Positions 15,833 through 24,633 of a stretch of DNA of 64,000 nucleotides are shown here, piece by piece. Under the pieces are notes generated by a model. It saw only the letters and a list, made by a program, of their open reading frames with translations, made no database searches and was not told the origin of the DNA. Location of the stretch: NCBI RefSeq assembly GCF_011393025.1, contig NZ_JAAOEO010000010.1:124001-188000 (forward strand), read 5' to 3'. The position numbers were made by a program, and so were the translations under genes. How positions within the stretch are numbered: the stretch's first letter is position 1; each line of letters starts with the position of its first letter. The stretch comes from Neobacillus terrae. GTDB taxonomy: Bacteria; Bacillota; Bacilli; Bacillales; Cytobacillaceae.

Positions 15833-16972
15833 TCACTTCCTCAACTCACTATATTGAATATGGATTCGGTTTTCCGGCTTTTGGTCAACAGTATATAATA
15901 CGATAAGGAAAAACCACCATTCCAACGGCTTCATCATAAGGTAGACAAGATCTGCAGACCATTTTGATTGGATATGCCGGCTAACAGGATATCCATACTT
16001 ATCGTAAAATTTTCGGATGGATTTGTGACAGTTAGGCGTGTATTTCTCCAAAATATTTTCAAAGGCATTTGCAATCAGCAGTTGGCGGTTGACGACAATT
16101 CTTGAACCTCTTCTTATTCCTGCCCTAATTGGCTTCACTAGTTTTCTATGCCCCGTTGCCGAAACCGTACACAGATAATGGCCGTCCCCCTCAATCACCT
16201 CAGGTGGCGGTGCTGGTATTCTGGAATAATGAAAAGAACTTGTATCTAGGAACACTCGGATAAAGCTGTCAGGCCTTTGTCCAAACAGAACCAATAACAT
16301 TTGTATAAGAATAAGGACTGGAAAAAGAAAGATTACCCATACTTGTGACATCTTTTGATAGTTTGAAGAGGTTCTATAAAGAAAAAGTAGAAAAGGATGG
16401 TTGTAATTGATCTCTGTTTCACTCATTTTTTCAACAAAACTATTTAATGACTCTTTTAATCGTGCAATATAGAGGAAAATTAACGATAGGAAGCTGAACT
16501 GCAATATAAGGACAGAAAAGTCCTCACCATCATGGGTAAAAGCTGTATGAGTTAGATAGATGATTGCAAATAGGATATTTAAAATCAACACCGTGCTGCC
16601 TGCGACAAATAGAATTGGAGAAAGCGCCTCTCGAGAACCTACCATCCAAAAGCTAAACATACCAATGATTAATAATATTATCACTGACAAGACGTGTTCA
16701 TTGGCAAGTGAAGCATATCCATTTACTTTGGCTCCTCCCAATGCAAAAATGCCGATCGGCTCTCCTCCCGCCACTCCACTCTTATTAATTAAAAATCCAA
16801 TCATCAATAAAAAGAAGATAGCCATGGAACAACAAGCATCGAAAACTTTAGTCCTTACCGTTCCACCGTTGGCCTCTTGAGATCTCTTTTTCGATGTAAA
16901 ACTCTGAACCATTCGAATAAAGGCATAGACAGGGACTGACACACATATAAGAACAGCTATAGTGATAACCAA
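15833..16972 (-). CDS. DUF6688-like membrane protein
   Basis: Encodes 379 aa from TTG 16972 with GGAGG eight bases upstream. About six membrane helices occupy residues 1-245, then a soluble C-terminal part holds the conserved block GHYLCTVSATGHRKLVKPIR, GIRRGSRIVVNRQLLIANAF and KFYDKYGYPVSRHI. I associate that block with DUF6688, a family of unknown function in Bacilli. The next genes downstream on the same strand (flavin-transfer module) are 550 bases away, so a functional link is not shown. Confidence 0.72.
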   Translation of the reverse strand: MVITIAVLICVSVPVYAFIRMVQSFTSKKRSQEANGGTVRTKVFDACCSMAIFFLLMIGFLINKSGVAGGEPIGIFALGGAKVNGYASLANEHVLSVIILLIIGMFSFWMVGSREALSPILFVAGSTVLILNILFAIIYLTHTAFTHDGEDFSVLILQFSFLSLIFLYIARLKESLNSFVEKMSETEINYNHPFLLFLYRTSSNYQKMSQVWVIFLFPVLILIQMLLVLFGQRPDSFIRVFLDTSSFHYSRIPAPPPEVIEGDGHYLCTVSATGHRKLVKPIRAGIRRGSRIVVNRQLLIANAFENILEKYTPNCHKSIRKFYDKYGYPVSRHIQSKWSADLVYLMMKPLEWWFFLIVLYTVDQKPENRIHIQYSELRK

Positions 16973-17527
16973 CTAAAATACCTCCAATGAAATAACACTT
17001 CTTTTTCCATGACACTTGTGTTTTGAGATACCTTACGCAAATTCAAAGTTGATTCATTATAGAAATTCTATGTATAAATAAATAATAATACATAGATAAG
17101 CTAGGTACAATGGTTTTATTCTTTTCTTAATAAAATTTTTTTGTAATTAAAAATGTGATTTTTTACGGCAGAGAATTTGTTTTGCATGTAAATAAGACGA
17201 AGACATTCAAAATCCTATCTCCTACTTCTAATATTTTTAGATGTTTAATAAACGTTTCTGGTTCTTTAAGGTACAAAATTTTACCATCTTCTTCGTTTCT
17301 TTCACGAAAAGACCTGCCGAAGCAACTCCTATACTAAACATAAGTCCCACCTTTGGAAAAGTACATTCCCTTCCCAAGCTTTTATTACCCTTTTCTATTG
17401 AGAATTCACATCATTTTTGTTGATGGTGACAATACTTATAGTTCTTCAGTGAGAGTATTTATTTTAAAAAAGTTAAATAGAGGAAAAGGCGTAAAGTTCG
17501 ATTAGATGATAAAAAGATAAGGTAATC
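16973..17527 (-). other. Coding-like remnant around 17165-17400, otherwise empty
   Basis: This span covers the gap upstream of the DUF6688 gene and the gap between it and the flavin module. On the minus strand one frame reads EFSIEKGNKSLGRECTFPKV and another reads EDGKILYLKEPETFIKHLK then ILEVGDRILNVF, protein-like but shifted and lacking a start. Probably a decayed gene of unknown type. Confidence 0.3.
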
Positions 17528-18346
17528 CTACCTGTGGGTACTTATGAAACCTTTACGATTTACCATAGACTTTGATACAGAACGTTTCTTGAGATAGGTA
17601 TAAAGATTGCCGAGACATAAACCAATAAACAAATAAATTAATCCCCCAAATGCTGCATATACAAGGGTTCCTGCAGCAGCTGTGAGGAAACCAAAAATAA
17701 CTTGATCTTTATCTTTCGCTGGCGATGTCGGTGGATCGGTCAGCATAAAAAATGCAAAGAAAAGAGTACCATTTATAAATGGCGGTCTAAGTGCATCTAC
17801 TGCGTCACCAATGTTAAAATACCCCATCAAAGCCAGCATTACAAAAGTTGTGCCCAAAAACGAAAAAACCTGTGGGAATTTATGAATTCGGTTAGCCACC
17901 ATATATCCGCCGACTAAGAGAAATAGAATTGTCCAAACTGAAAGATCTCCAAATGCCCCCCACCAGCTTTGGCCCGTTTTAAAAAACAGGAATGAAAAAA
18001 GCAAACCGAATGCAGCAGGATTAAAAATCGGTTTTTTCTTATAAACGAGAAAATGCTTTGATAAAATTGCAAACACAGCAGTTGCTCCTACGACTAATAT
18101 AGAGGTTGCAGTGCTTAATATAAGGGCAATGATTAAACCTGTAATAACCGCACCCTCCGGTAATGTCCATTTTCTTCTTTTGATAATATTAAGGATTATA
18201 TCAACAATAACTCCTGCAAAAACAGCAGTGAATGCATTTTTAATTCCATGTGAATCTTTATAGCCTATTGCAGCAATAATAAGGAAGGCAAACATGGCTA
18301 TTGCTACATACCCTTTTGGTGTTTTAATCCATTTTTTTAGTGTCAT
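17528..18346 (-). CDS. RnfD/NqrB-like flavin-carrying membrane subunit
   Basis: Encodes 272 aa with about eight to nine membrane helices. NqrB/RnfD family marks: RKWTLPEGAVITGLIIAL, PIFNPAAFGLL, and near residue 207 FFMLTDPPTSPAKDKDQ, whose threonine is the covalent FMN attachment position in NqrB and RnfD. ATG 18346 has GGAGG eight bases upstream; the gene overlaps apbE by 23 bases. It stands alone without the other Rnf or Nqr subunits, as in dedicated flavinylated electron-transfer modules. Inferred role: passes electrons across or out of the membrane to the FMN-binding protein encoded two genes upstream. Confidence 0.82.
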   Translation of the reverse strand: MTLKKWIKTPKGYVAIAMFAFLIIAAIGYKDSHGIKNAFTAVFAGVIVDIILNIIKRRKWTLPEGAVITGLIIALILSTATSILVVGATAVFAILSKHFLVYKKKPIFNPAAFGLLFSFLFFKTGQSWWGAFGDLSVWTILFLLVGGYMVANRIHKFPQVFSFLGTTFVMLALMGYFNIGDAVDALRPPFINGTLFFAFFMLTDPPTSPAKDKDQVIFGFLTAAAGTLVYAAFGGLIYLFIGLCLGNLYTYLKKRSVSKSMVNRKGFISTHR

Positions 18347-19235
18347 TACTATTTCCTCCAACATGTATAAACTGTAAATCAGATGTAATAAATAGTCCCC
18401 TTAAGCCCACCTCTTCCAATAACTTTTTCCCTTTGTCCGCTCCTAGCAAAAAGCCTGCAGTAGAAAAAGTATCCGCGATCATCGCATAAGGTGCAATAAC
18501 CGTTGAGCTCACCAATTCATTTGGTGACTTCTTTGTTTCAGGATTGATAATGTGGTGCATGCCAGGAACTTTTACATTCCTGCGTTCATAACTTCCTGAA
18601 GTGCAAACAGCCAGGTTTGAGATTTCAAAAACATGAACAATTTGTTCTTTCTTCTCAGGATGCTGAATGCCAACCTTCCAAGGAATTCCCTCTTGTTCCA
18701 TACCACCTGCAAATATGTCTCCCCCTGCATTGATAACAAACCCATCAAACTCTTTCAGTTCATTTGCAGCCAAATCGATCGAAAATCCTTTTGCAACGGC
18801 TCCTAAATCAATGACAAGTGGTTTTTTTAAAAGTAAGGTATGGGCAGATGGATCCAAAATTATATCTCGATACGTTACGGCGTCTGCTGCGGCACTATTA
18901 ATAACAGAGCTCGTTAGGTAGTGGCGATTATATCCCTGTTCCTCCATAACTTTACCGATGGAAGGATCAAATTTCCCATAGGTAAGTTTGGCTACTTCCA
19001 AAGCAAACATAAGGGGTCCGAATAAATATCGGCTTATTTGAACAGATTTCCCGATTACCCTGGTAACCTGCATTAATTCACTATCAGGGCTAAACCGGCT
19101 GCAAGCCTGCTCTACTCTGCGAAATTGTTCAAACGCCCGATTAATAGCTGCTTCAGCCTCCTCTTTATTGTCGGTGTTCCCCGTAACTACCTGTATATCA
19201 ATGACTGTGTCCATAAATAATTTCGTTTTTCTCAT
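18324..19235 (-). CDS. apbE: FAD:protein FMN transferase
   Basis: Encodes 303 aa. ApbE marks: FMDTVIDIQVV at the start, KFDPSIGKVMEEQGY, the core VIDLGAVAKGFSIDLAANEL, the glycine stretch VINAGGDIFAGG, and the C-terminal IADTFSTAGFLLGADKGKKL. The enzyme transfers FMN from FAD to a threonine of target proteins outside the membrane using Mg2+. No clear lipobox or signal sequence is seen at the N-terminus, unlike many Gram-positive ApbE proteins, so either export differs or the start is incomplete. It lies eight bases after the FMN-binding gene and overlaps the RnfD-like gene, both likely substrates. Confidence 0.92.
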   Translation of the reverse strand: MRKTKLFMDTVIDIQVVTGNTDNKEEAEAAINRAFEQFRRVEQACSRFSPDSELMQVTRVIGKSVQISRYLFGPLMFALEVAKLTYGKFDPSIGKVMEEQGYNRHYLTSSVINSAAADAVTYRDIILDPSAHTLLLKKPLVIDLGAVAKGFSIDLAANELKEFDGFVINAGGDIFAGGMEQEGIPWKVGIQHPEKKEQIVHVFEISNLAVCTSGSYERRNVKVPGMHHIINPETKKSPNELVSSTVIAPYAMIADTFSTAGFLLGADKGKKLLEEVGLRGLFITSDLQFIHVGGNSNDTKKMD

Positions 19236-19243
19236 TTTATCTC

Positions 19244-19723
19244 CTAAGAATTCTGGGCTTGATTGATAGCATCCTGGACAGCATCTGTAAACGCCTCTGT
19301 GCTGTATGTTGCTCCTGAAACAATACCTACATTCGCACTTTGCCGCTGAATGACTTGACCAGGAAGATCAACTACATCACTTTCAGAATAATGCATACCC
19401 CAGTTACTAATTTGAACATCCACAATTTTGTCTTTCCTTAAGGTTACGGCTACTTGAATATCCCCGCGTCTATTCATACCACTTCCTGTAAAAGTTCCAT
19501 CTTTATATTTTTGTTTTGCCTTTTTATTTTGTTGGTTTAAAGCATAATTCGCAATATTTCCAGTTGTACCAGATTGCTGTACTTTGGTATGCAAACTAAT
19601 TTGGTTATGTTGGGCTGATTCCATTTTGACCGCCTGTGTTTCAGTAGAATAAAATCCACTGGTATAAGCTGCAGCCACTGCTGTGCTACATAGAATTACC
19701 CACTTTTTATCCATTTTTACCAT
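19244..19723 (-). CDS. Secreted/membrane-anchored FMN-binding domain protein
   Basis: Encodes 159 aa from ATG 19723 with AAAGGAGG six bases upstream. A short basic start and one hydrophobic helix (VILCSTAVAAAYTSGF, about residues 9-24) anchor or export it. A linker follows, then an FMN_bind domain with YKDGTFTGSG, ISNWGMHYSESDVVDLPG and the flavinylation motif VSGATYST (about residues 135-142), the target of ApbE in NqrC/RnfG-like proteins. First gene of the operon with apbE and the RnfD-like gene. Likely an extracytoplasmic electron shuttle. Confidence 0.88.
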   Translation of the reverse strand: MVKMDKKWVILCSTAVAAAYTSGFYSTETQAVKMESAQHNQISLHTKVQQSGTTGNIANYALNQQNKKAKQKYKDGTFTGSGMNRRGDIQVAVTLRKDKIVDVQISNWGMHYSESDVVDLPGQVIQRQSANVGIVSGATYSTEAFTDAVQDAINQAQNS

Positions 19724-20557
19724 AGGAATCCTCCTTTGTATCAATCATCTCTGATACAGCCAATTATATTTAAACACTTTTAAAATTTCTTTAAAAAGCC
19801 AAAATAATATCATTTAAAATACTTTAAGAATAAAGCCGAGATATTCTTCGCTTTTGAAAACCACAGATGTTGATCGCTTTCCTGAGCCGTGAAGAAGTCT
19901 CTCATGGCCCACTCTTTTGATGGAGTCACGTACTGATACACGAACAGTCAAAAAATACCCACCTTTAGTAGCCGATTTTATCACCTGTCACAAATTTAAA
20001 ATATGTAAGGCAAATAGACCATCGATATGTAATTAAATTTGATGGTCTATTTATTGATATACCAGCATTGATTTTGCTTTGTTATATAATTTGCTTATCA
20101 ATTTAAGCGGCAATTTAGCTGAAAAATTAAAAAGGGTATGCAAAAATCGCTTGCACGCCATCGTCAAGCGATCTTTGTTTTGGTAACTATGGGCTTCTTT
20201 AATAAAAGCACCGTTACTTCAATAAGAAAAAGCAAACCTATTTGAAGGAATGCCCACGCTGGTTAAAGAAGAAAAAGGGTTTGTTCTGAATTATATGGTA
20301 TTTATTCAAAACATCCGTTAATAGATCGGGTACCTCTTTATGGATCGGTTTTATTTTGCCGTAATGATTAAGAGTGGGTTCCCTATTTCATATTTCACTT
20401 TTATGCCAACAAGTTTCTATTTCTCAACCTGGTAGAGTAGTAGGAAAGTTTTGTATTGAGATTTTAACAAAATTCATCACAGTTTATTTACTAAACTTCT
20501 CTTAGCTCCAAAAGAAATGAGCTGCTTTGGCAGCCTTTTTCAAAAAAAAGCCCTCCA
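19724..20557. other. Long intergenic stretch with hairpins
   Basis: No credible gene on either strand. Three hairpins: AAATAGACCATC/GATGGTCTATTT (20012-20052, perfect 12 bp); ATCGCTTG/CAAGCGAT followed by CTTTGTTTT (20146-20181); GCTGC/GCAGC followed by CTTTTT (20521-20540). They suggest that genes once occupied the region. A fragment of a dispersed motif (CCGTTACTTCAATAAGAAAA) is at 20211-20230. Confidence 0.45.
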
Positions 20558-20734
20558 TTAGTAGAACAAGCCGTCAACTCTTTTTTGTTCTATTTCTAAT
20601 AATTGATTGTACTCTTCGTTCTCACTTTCAATTTCTTTAAATGCTCTTTCTGCATCGGAATTTTTCAGTAGCCAAGCTAACCCATCACTTAGGAAGATTG
20701 TTTTATATCCCCCCGAAATTTCTATAACTACCAT
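20558..20734 (-). CDS. 58-aa ORF overlapping the dinB-like gene
   Basis: From ATG 20734 the frame starts MVVIEISGGYKTIFLSDGLA and continues as an acidic, strongly helical peptide (ERAFKEIESENEEYNQLL). Its first 32 bases lie inside the 3' end of the DinB gene in another frame. There is no ribosome binding site, so expression would need coupling. Composition is protein-like, family unknown; it could instead be the tail of a lost gene. Confidence 0.35.
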   Translation of the reverse strand: MVVIEISGGYKTIFLSDGLAWLLKNSDAERAFKEIESENEEYNQLLEIEQKRVDGLFY

Positions 20735-21233
20735 ATAAATTCATAAACTGTCTTTTTCGATCAATCAACGATCCCGATGGCCACGAACCTTGCATCTTCC
20801 GAATTTGAATAATTTGACCGGTATGGTATGCTTCGTGAAGCATTATGTCTAAAAGCTTTTCTTCAAAGGAATTTTGTTTAAGTTCTTCTTTGGTTGTTTT
20901 ACTGAGCGCTTGTCTTAAACTGCGTTGAACTATTTCTGCACGTTCCACAATAGCTAGCCATTCCTTGTCTTCATATTTGTTCAGTAAGTTGAAGGTTTCA
21001 TCACCATCGAGGTCAAATGTCCATTCACGGCCTTCTAAATTTGCTACAAGTCTCTCTTTATAGCAGACAAGATGATTAACATTTTCCCAAATGGTTTTGG
21101 TTGCCTCTCCTACTGGTCTCCACATTACCTGGTCTGCGGTGATTCCTTCTATTGCAGGTTTGAAAGGCACATACCAACTCTCCTTTTCAAAAGTAGTATC
21201 GAGCATTCTTAAGAGCAAGTCAGTTTGATTCAT
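20703..21233 (-). CDS. DinB-family metal-binding four-helix protein
   Basis: Encodes 176 aa. The DinB/YfiT fold metal triad is visible as His54 (NVNHLVCYKE), His133 and His137 (MLHEAYHTGQI). Members are stress-inducible or thiol-transferase-like proteins; the substrate is unknown here. The length is normal. A second, only distantly similar DinB protein is encoded at 24634-25152. Confidence 0.85.
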   Translation of the reverse strand: MNQTDLLLRMLDTTFEKESWYVPFKPAIEGITADQVMWRPVGEATKTIWENVNHLVCYKERLVANLEGREWTFDLDGDETFNLLNKYEDKEWLAIVERAEIVQRSLRQALSKTTKEELKQNSFEEKLLDIMLHEAYHTGQIIQIRKMQGSWPSGSLIDRKRQFMNLYGSYRNFGGI

Positions 21234-21370
21234 TAACTTTTTGGCTCATTTAAAATTATGTTCCAATTAAATAGTATTTCACCCAAAAATGGATAACTCC
21301 TTCTGAAAGTAGTTGCCCGTTTCTATGGCCAGATTTCATTAATCCAACTTGAGTTTAACGAGATAAAATT

Positions 21371-21742
21371 TTAAAGGATCACTCCCGCAAAGGTTCCTCT
21401 TAAAACTAGTTTCTCATTCTGGTTTATGCATATGAAAGAAGCCATAATGGCTGTTCTATTATTCTCCTGCTTTTCAAACTGCTCAATTTCTACTTCACAA
21501 ATAATTGTATCTCCCGTAAAAACAGGCCTTAAAAACTCAAAATTCATAGTACGGGCAAGTACATTGAAATCTCCGCCAACCTTTGTGGGTAATGTAGCAG
21601 TTAACAACCCTTGAACAACAAGTCTACCCTGTTCATCAGGAGTAATATGATGATTCCCTTCATCTAAAGATAGTTTTGTAAACATTTCAACATCTTCTTT
21701 GTGGAATGTTCGTTCAAACCTAATTACGTCTCCTACCGACAA
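21371..21742 (-). CDS. Hotdog-fold MaoC/FAS1-like dehydratase-family protein
   Basis: Encodes 123 aa from TTG 21742, preceded by AAGGGGG eight bases upstream. The longer frame to 21805 has no site. Hotdog features: RLSVGDVIRFERTFHKEDVE, the HH pair in DEGNHHITPDEQG, VVQGLLTATLPTKVGGDF, and NFEFLRPVFTGDTIICEVEI. In R-specific enoyl-CoA hydratases the Asp/His of this region is catalytic; here the equivalent is LSLDEGNHH. A diverged, nonsense-mutated paralogue is present at 42396-42776. Confidence 0.78.
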   Translation of the reverse strand: MSVGDVIRFERTFHKEDVEMFTKLSLDEGNHHITPDEQGRLVVQGLLTATLPTKVGGDFNVLARTMNFEFLRPVFTGDTIICEVEIEQFEKQENNRTAIMASFICINQNEKLVLRGTFAGVIL

Positions 21743-22029
21743 TCTGTAATCCCCCTTGTATTTAATACTAATATTAGTATAAATGATATTCGAAAATTCT
21801 AACAATATTTTAAAAAAGCCCTCCTATTTTTTGAAACCCAAAAATTTTATTAAATTAATAATTATTTTTAAGAGCAGTTTCTAGCAAGTAATTATGTAAA
21901 ATAAGCTGGCTTTTCGTCATTTGCTTAACTCTAGCTAACTGAATTGAACTTTTAACACGCTTTATTGTTATTTTTACTATCAGAACATTCATTTAAATTG
22001 TTATAGTTATTTCAAAGGGAGTGGTTTTT

Positions 22030-22809
22030 ATGGAATTAAACGATGTTATTTGCGGGCACAAATCCATCCGAGAATATGAAGATAGGGAGATAAGTCAAGA
22101 ACTGCTAGATGAAATTTTAAATGCAGGCATTCGTGCCTCTTCAAGCGGCAATATGCAATCTTATTCAATTATCATCACCAAAGACAAAGAACTTAAGAAA
22201 AAATTATATAGTGCACATATGGAACAATCGATGGTTGTGGATGCTCCTATACTATTAACCTTTTGTGCTGATTTTAATAGAATGAGAAAATGGCTAACGC
22301 TTAATGATGCACCTATACATTTTGATAATTTTATGAGCTTTATGATAGGTGCCATTGATGCAACTTTGGCAGCACAAAACTGTGCTTTAGCAGCAGAGAA
22401 TGCGGGGCTGGGAATTTGTTATATGGGCTCAACGCTTGCTAATTGCGATCAAATTGGAAAAATACTAGACTTACCACCAAATGTTGTACCAGTTGTAGGT
22501 TATTCATTAGGATATCCCGCAGAAAATCCAGCTCCACGTGATCGGCTTCCACCGCATGGACTTGTTCACTACGACCAGTATCATGATTATTCGGAAGAAG
22601 AAATTTTAGAGATCTATAAAGAAAGAAATGAAAAGGGATGGAAACGCTACATGGACATCCCTAGGCTTAAAGAAATGACAGAACGATTAGGATTAAAGAA
22701 TCTTGCTCAAGTCTATACCATTGCCAAGTATACGAAAGAATCTCACCACGAGTTTTCACAGACAGTACTAAACTACTTGGAGACGCAGAATTTTATGAAT
22801 AATGAGTGA
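22030..22809 (+). CDS. NADPH-dependent nitroreductase (NfsA/NfrA-like flavoprotein)
   Basis: Encodes 259 aa from ATG 22030 with GGGAG eight bases upstream. FMN-site motifs of the oxygen-insensitive nitroreductase fold: HKSIREYEDREISQELLDEI, ASSSGNMQSYSIIITKD (FMN phosphate contacts), AAENAGLGICYMGSTLAN, and VVGYSLGYPAENPAPRDRLP. The length and the C-terminal YTKES region fit the NfsA/FRP group, which reduces flavins, quinones or nitroaromatics with NADPH. Single-gene unit with a terminator after it. Confidence 0.85.
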   Translation: MELNDVICGHKSIREYEDREISQELLDEILNAGIRASSSGNMQSYSIIITKDKELKKKLYSAHMEQSMVVDAPILLTFCADFNRMRKWLTLNDAPIHFDNFMSFMIGAIDATLAAQNCALAAENAGLGICYMGSTLANCDQIGKILDLPPNVVPVVGYSLGYPAENPAPRDRLPPHGLVHYDQYHDYSEEEILEIYKERNEKGWKRYMDIPRLKEMTERLGLKNLAQVYTIAKYTKESHHEFSQTVLNYLETQNFMNNE

Positions 22810-22841
22810 TGATTTTTCAGATTTTTGAAAGAAAAAACGAT

Positions 22842-22868
22842 CCCCAAGAACATCGCTTGTTTTTGGGG
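22842..22868 (+). terminator. Terminator of the nitroreductase gene
   Basis: CCCCAAGAACA pairs with TGTTTTTGGGG (11 bp, one G-U), followed by TAATTTTGTTTTT. Confidence 0.85.
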
Positions 22869-22987
22869 TAATTTTGTTTTTATAGGTGTATTAAGTTGCA
22901 ATAATATTTCCCCTAAACTTTTTCCATTAGGTGCCCACATTAAAAACCGCTACCCTTTTTCCAATAGCATTATGGAAGAACAAAAAT

Positions 22988-23008
22988 AGCCGGAAATAGT
23001 TGCCGGCT
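22988..23008 (-). terminator. Terminator of the 73-aa membrane protein gene
   Basis: AGCCGG and CCGGCT around a 9-base loop; on the minus strand an ATTTTTG run follows. It begins two bases past the stop codon. Confidence 0.6.
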
Positions 23009-23010
23009 TA

Positions 23011-23232
23011 TTAATACTTCTTTTTATATTTATTACTTTGTAATGCAAAGAAAAGCCAAATTAAAACAGGGAAAGTTGCATATGATGTGTTATGCTCCAA
23101 CGGATGCCCCAGAATTATAGCTAATATATCTACACTTACGTTTGTTAAAAATGATAGGATCACTGTAAGTAGAAGAAGATGAATAGACAGCTTTCCAAAC
23201 CTTATATTTGATTCTTTTACGAATTTAGCCAT
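23011..23232 (-). CDS. Small membrane protein, unknown function
   Basis: Encodes 73 aa from ATG 23232, with TTCGGAGG four bases upstream; the upstream extension to 23280 lacks a site. Two membrane helices (about residues 13-35 and 49-64), a short exoplasmic loop LGHPLEHNTSY, and a basic C-terminus NKYKKKY. No family recognised. Confidence 0.55.
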   Translation of the reverse strand: MAKFVKESNIRFGKLSIHLLLLTVILSFLTNVSVDILAIILGHPLEHNTSYATFPVLIWLFFALQSNKYKKKY

Positions 23233-23387
23233 AAAACCTCCGAACAAAGAAGATATATACAATTTTACTATACTTGTCATACGTACATATAGAAAAATTA
23301 CCCTACTTTATTTACCTGTCTTCTTCAGCTAACCTTTCTCAATAAAAGAAGAAAAAATTAGCGGCTTAACTGTTATACAGTGTTAAA

Positions 23388-23714
23388 TCACCTTAAGGTA
23401 TCATTGTCGCCAATGTGTTCAATTTGCTCTAATACACAAGGATTATTTCCGTATATAGAGTAACTTGTAAAATAAGTTTGATTGGCCTCTATTAAATTCC
23501 AAACCATTGGTTCTTTAATAATAATTTTTATTTCTTTCTTTACTTTACTGTTTGGGTCAAATGCTATTATCCACGCTTTTTTATAATCTTTAGAATGCCC
23601 CTTTTTAACAATGGGTAAATAGGAAGTCATGGATGAAGAAGGACCCACTGCACTATCATAACTGGTAACAATCAGTAAGAAGCTAACAATTAATAATTTT
23701 ATACTCCTGTGCAT
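23388..23714 (-). CDS. Exported hypothetical protein
   Basis: Encodes 108 aa. ATG 23714 follows AGAGGTG. The N-terminus MHRSIKLLIVSFLLIVTSYD is a signal peptide or anchor without a lipobox cysteine. The mature part is a small beta-rich domain (KAWIIAFDPNSKVKKEIKI). Function unknown. Confidence 0.6.
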   Translation of the reverse strand: MHRSIKLLIVSFLLIVTSYDSAVGPSSSMTSYLPIVKKGHSKDYKKAWIIAFDPNSKVKKEIKIIIKEPMVWNLIEANQTYFTSYSIYGNNPCVLEQIEHIGDNDTLR

Positions 23715-23807
23715 TGTTCACCTCTAATATTAATGTTTATGATAAATATATTTAAGCGGTATCTCTTCATTCCTTCTTTCAATAAACTTCCCGTTAATAA
23801 AAAAGAA

Positions 23808-23830
23808 CATTTCTTCTTATAGAAGAAATG
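23808..23830. terminator. Hairpin terminator
   Basis: CATTTCTTCT and AGAAGAAATG with a TAT loop; T-rich on the plus side and A-rich on the other, so usable from either direction. Confidence 0.6.
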
Positions 23831-23842
23831 AATTTATTTTTT

Positions 23843-23917
23843 TCATTTCGATTTTCCCAATAAACCTATTGCAGCTGCAATGCCAATGCCCACTCCAAAC
23901 CAAGCAGCTATACTCAA
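23843..23917 (-). CDS. 24-aa glycine-zipper membrane peptide
   Basis: TTG 23917 with GGGGG eight bases upstream. The whole product is MSIAAWFGVGIGIAAAIGLL plus GKSK: one helix with the small-residue repeat GVGIGIAAAIG, able to pack tightly in a bilayer. Such short peptides can be sporulation-related, membrane-active or toxin-like. Too short for standard gene calling. A terminator follows 12 bases later. Confidence 0.5.
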   Translation of the reverse strand: MSIAAWFGVGIGIAAAIGLLGKSK

Positions 23918-24098
23918 AACATTAACCCCCTTTTAGACTAAAACGTTTCCTCATTGTATATATATCTTTAAGGTTATTTAAGTTCCACTAATCTGCTCCG
24001 TTAGCTTAACAGTAGTGGGATAAATGTGTGAATAATTTTCTTTAATTGCTTTAATTCTATTACCTTCTATTTGTTGAAGAATCTGTCCTCTTTTTAAC

Positions 24099-24551
24099 CT
24101 ATAAATCTTGAGCTAGACGGACCATATCCCTGCAAAGAATACCGTTCTCGTAAATTTCTTCGGGATAATGCTTAACAAAAAAGTCAAGATCAACACCAAT
24201 GATTCTAAAACCGCATTTTTGATATAGAGCCAATTGCCCTATGCCTGCGTTTCCTGTACCAATTTCAATTGTTTTATAGCCGCTTGTCCTTGCTGCCTTA
24301 ATGGCATGCGTTACTAACTGTTTTCCTATACCTCTGCCATGAAGATCTTCACTAACAGCAACATTCACAATTTCCACTGTCTTTGGCCTTGTTGGAAGTA
24401 ATACATAAACACCAATAATCTTATGTTCACTTTCTGCTACAAAGCATTCGCCCCTATTAACATATACCTTAACAATCTCTTCTGAAGGGTCTGCTAGTAA
24501 CAACAATTCCATAGGAAGTTCTTCACCTTTGTTTAGCTTCCTGATCTCCAT
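24099..24551 (-). CDS. GNAT N-acetyltransferase, YvbK-like
   Basis: Encodes 150 aa from ATG 24551 (AAAGGTGA upstream). The extension to 24632 would run through a terminator. It closely resembles B. subtilis YvbK as I recall it: ELLLLADPSEEIVKVYV, IIGVYVLLPTRPKTVEIVN, the acetyl-CoA motif EDLHGRGIGKQLVTHAI, and GTGNAGIGQLALYQKCGFR. The acceptor substrate is unknown. Confidence 0.85.
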   Translation of the reverse strand: MEIRKLNKGEELPMELLLLADPSEEIVKVYVNRGECFVAESEHKIIGVYVLLPTRPKTVEIVNVAVSEDLHGRGIGKQLVTHAIKAARTSGYKTIEIGTGNAGIGQLALYQKCGFRIIGVDLDFFVKHYPEEIYENGILCRDMVRLAQDL

Positions 24552-24592
24552 TTTAATCACCTTTTTTGATAATCTTTTATCTGAAAATAAAA

Positions 24593-24610
24593 AGAGGCTT
24601 TTACGCCCCT
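24593..24610 (-). terminator. Terminator between the DinB-like and GNAT genes
   Basis: On the minus strand AGGGGC and GCCTCT (one G-U) around GTAAAA, followed by TTTTTATTTT. Confidence 0.7.
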
Positions 24611-24633
24611 TCTGTTTTTTTACAATAATCAAT

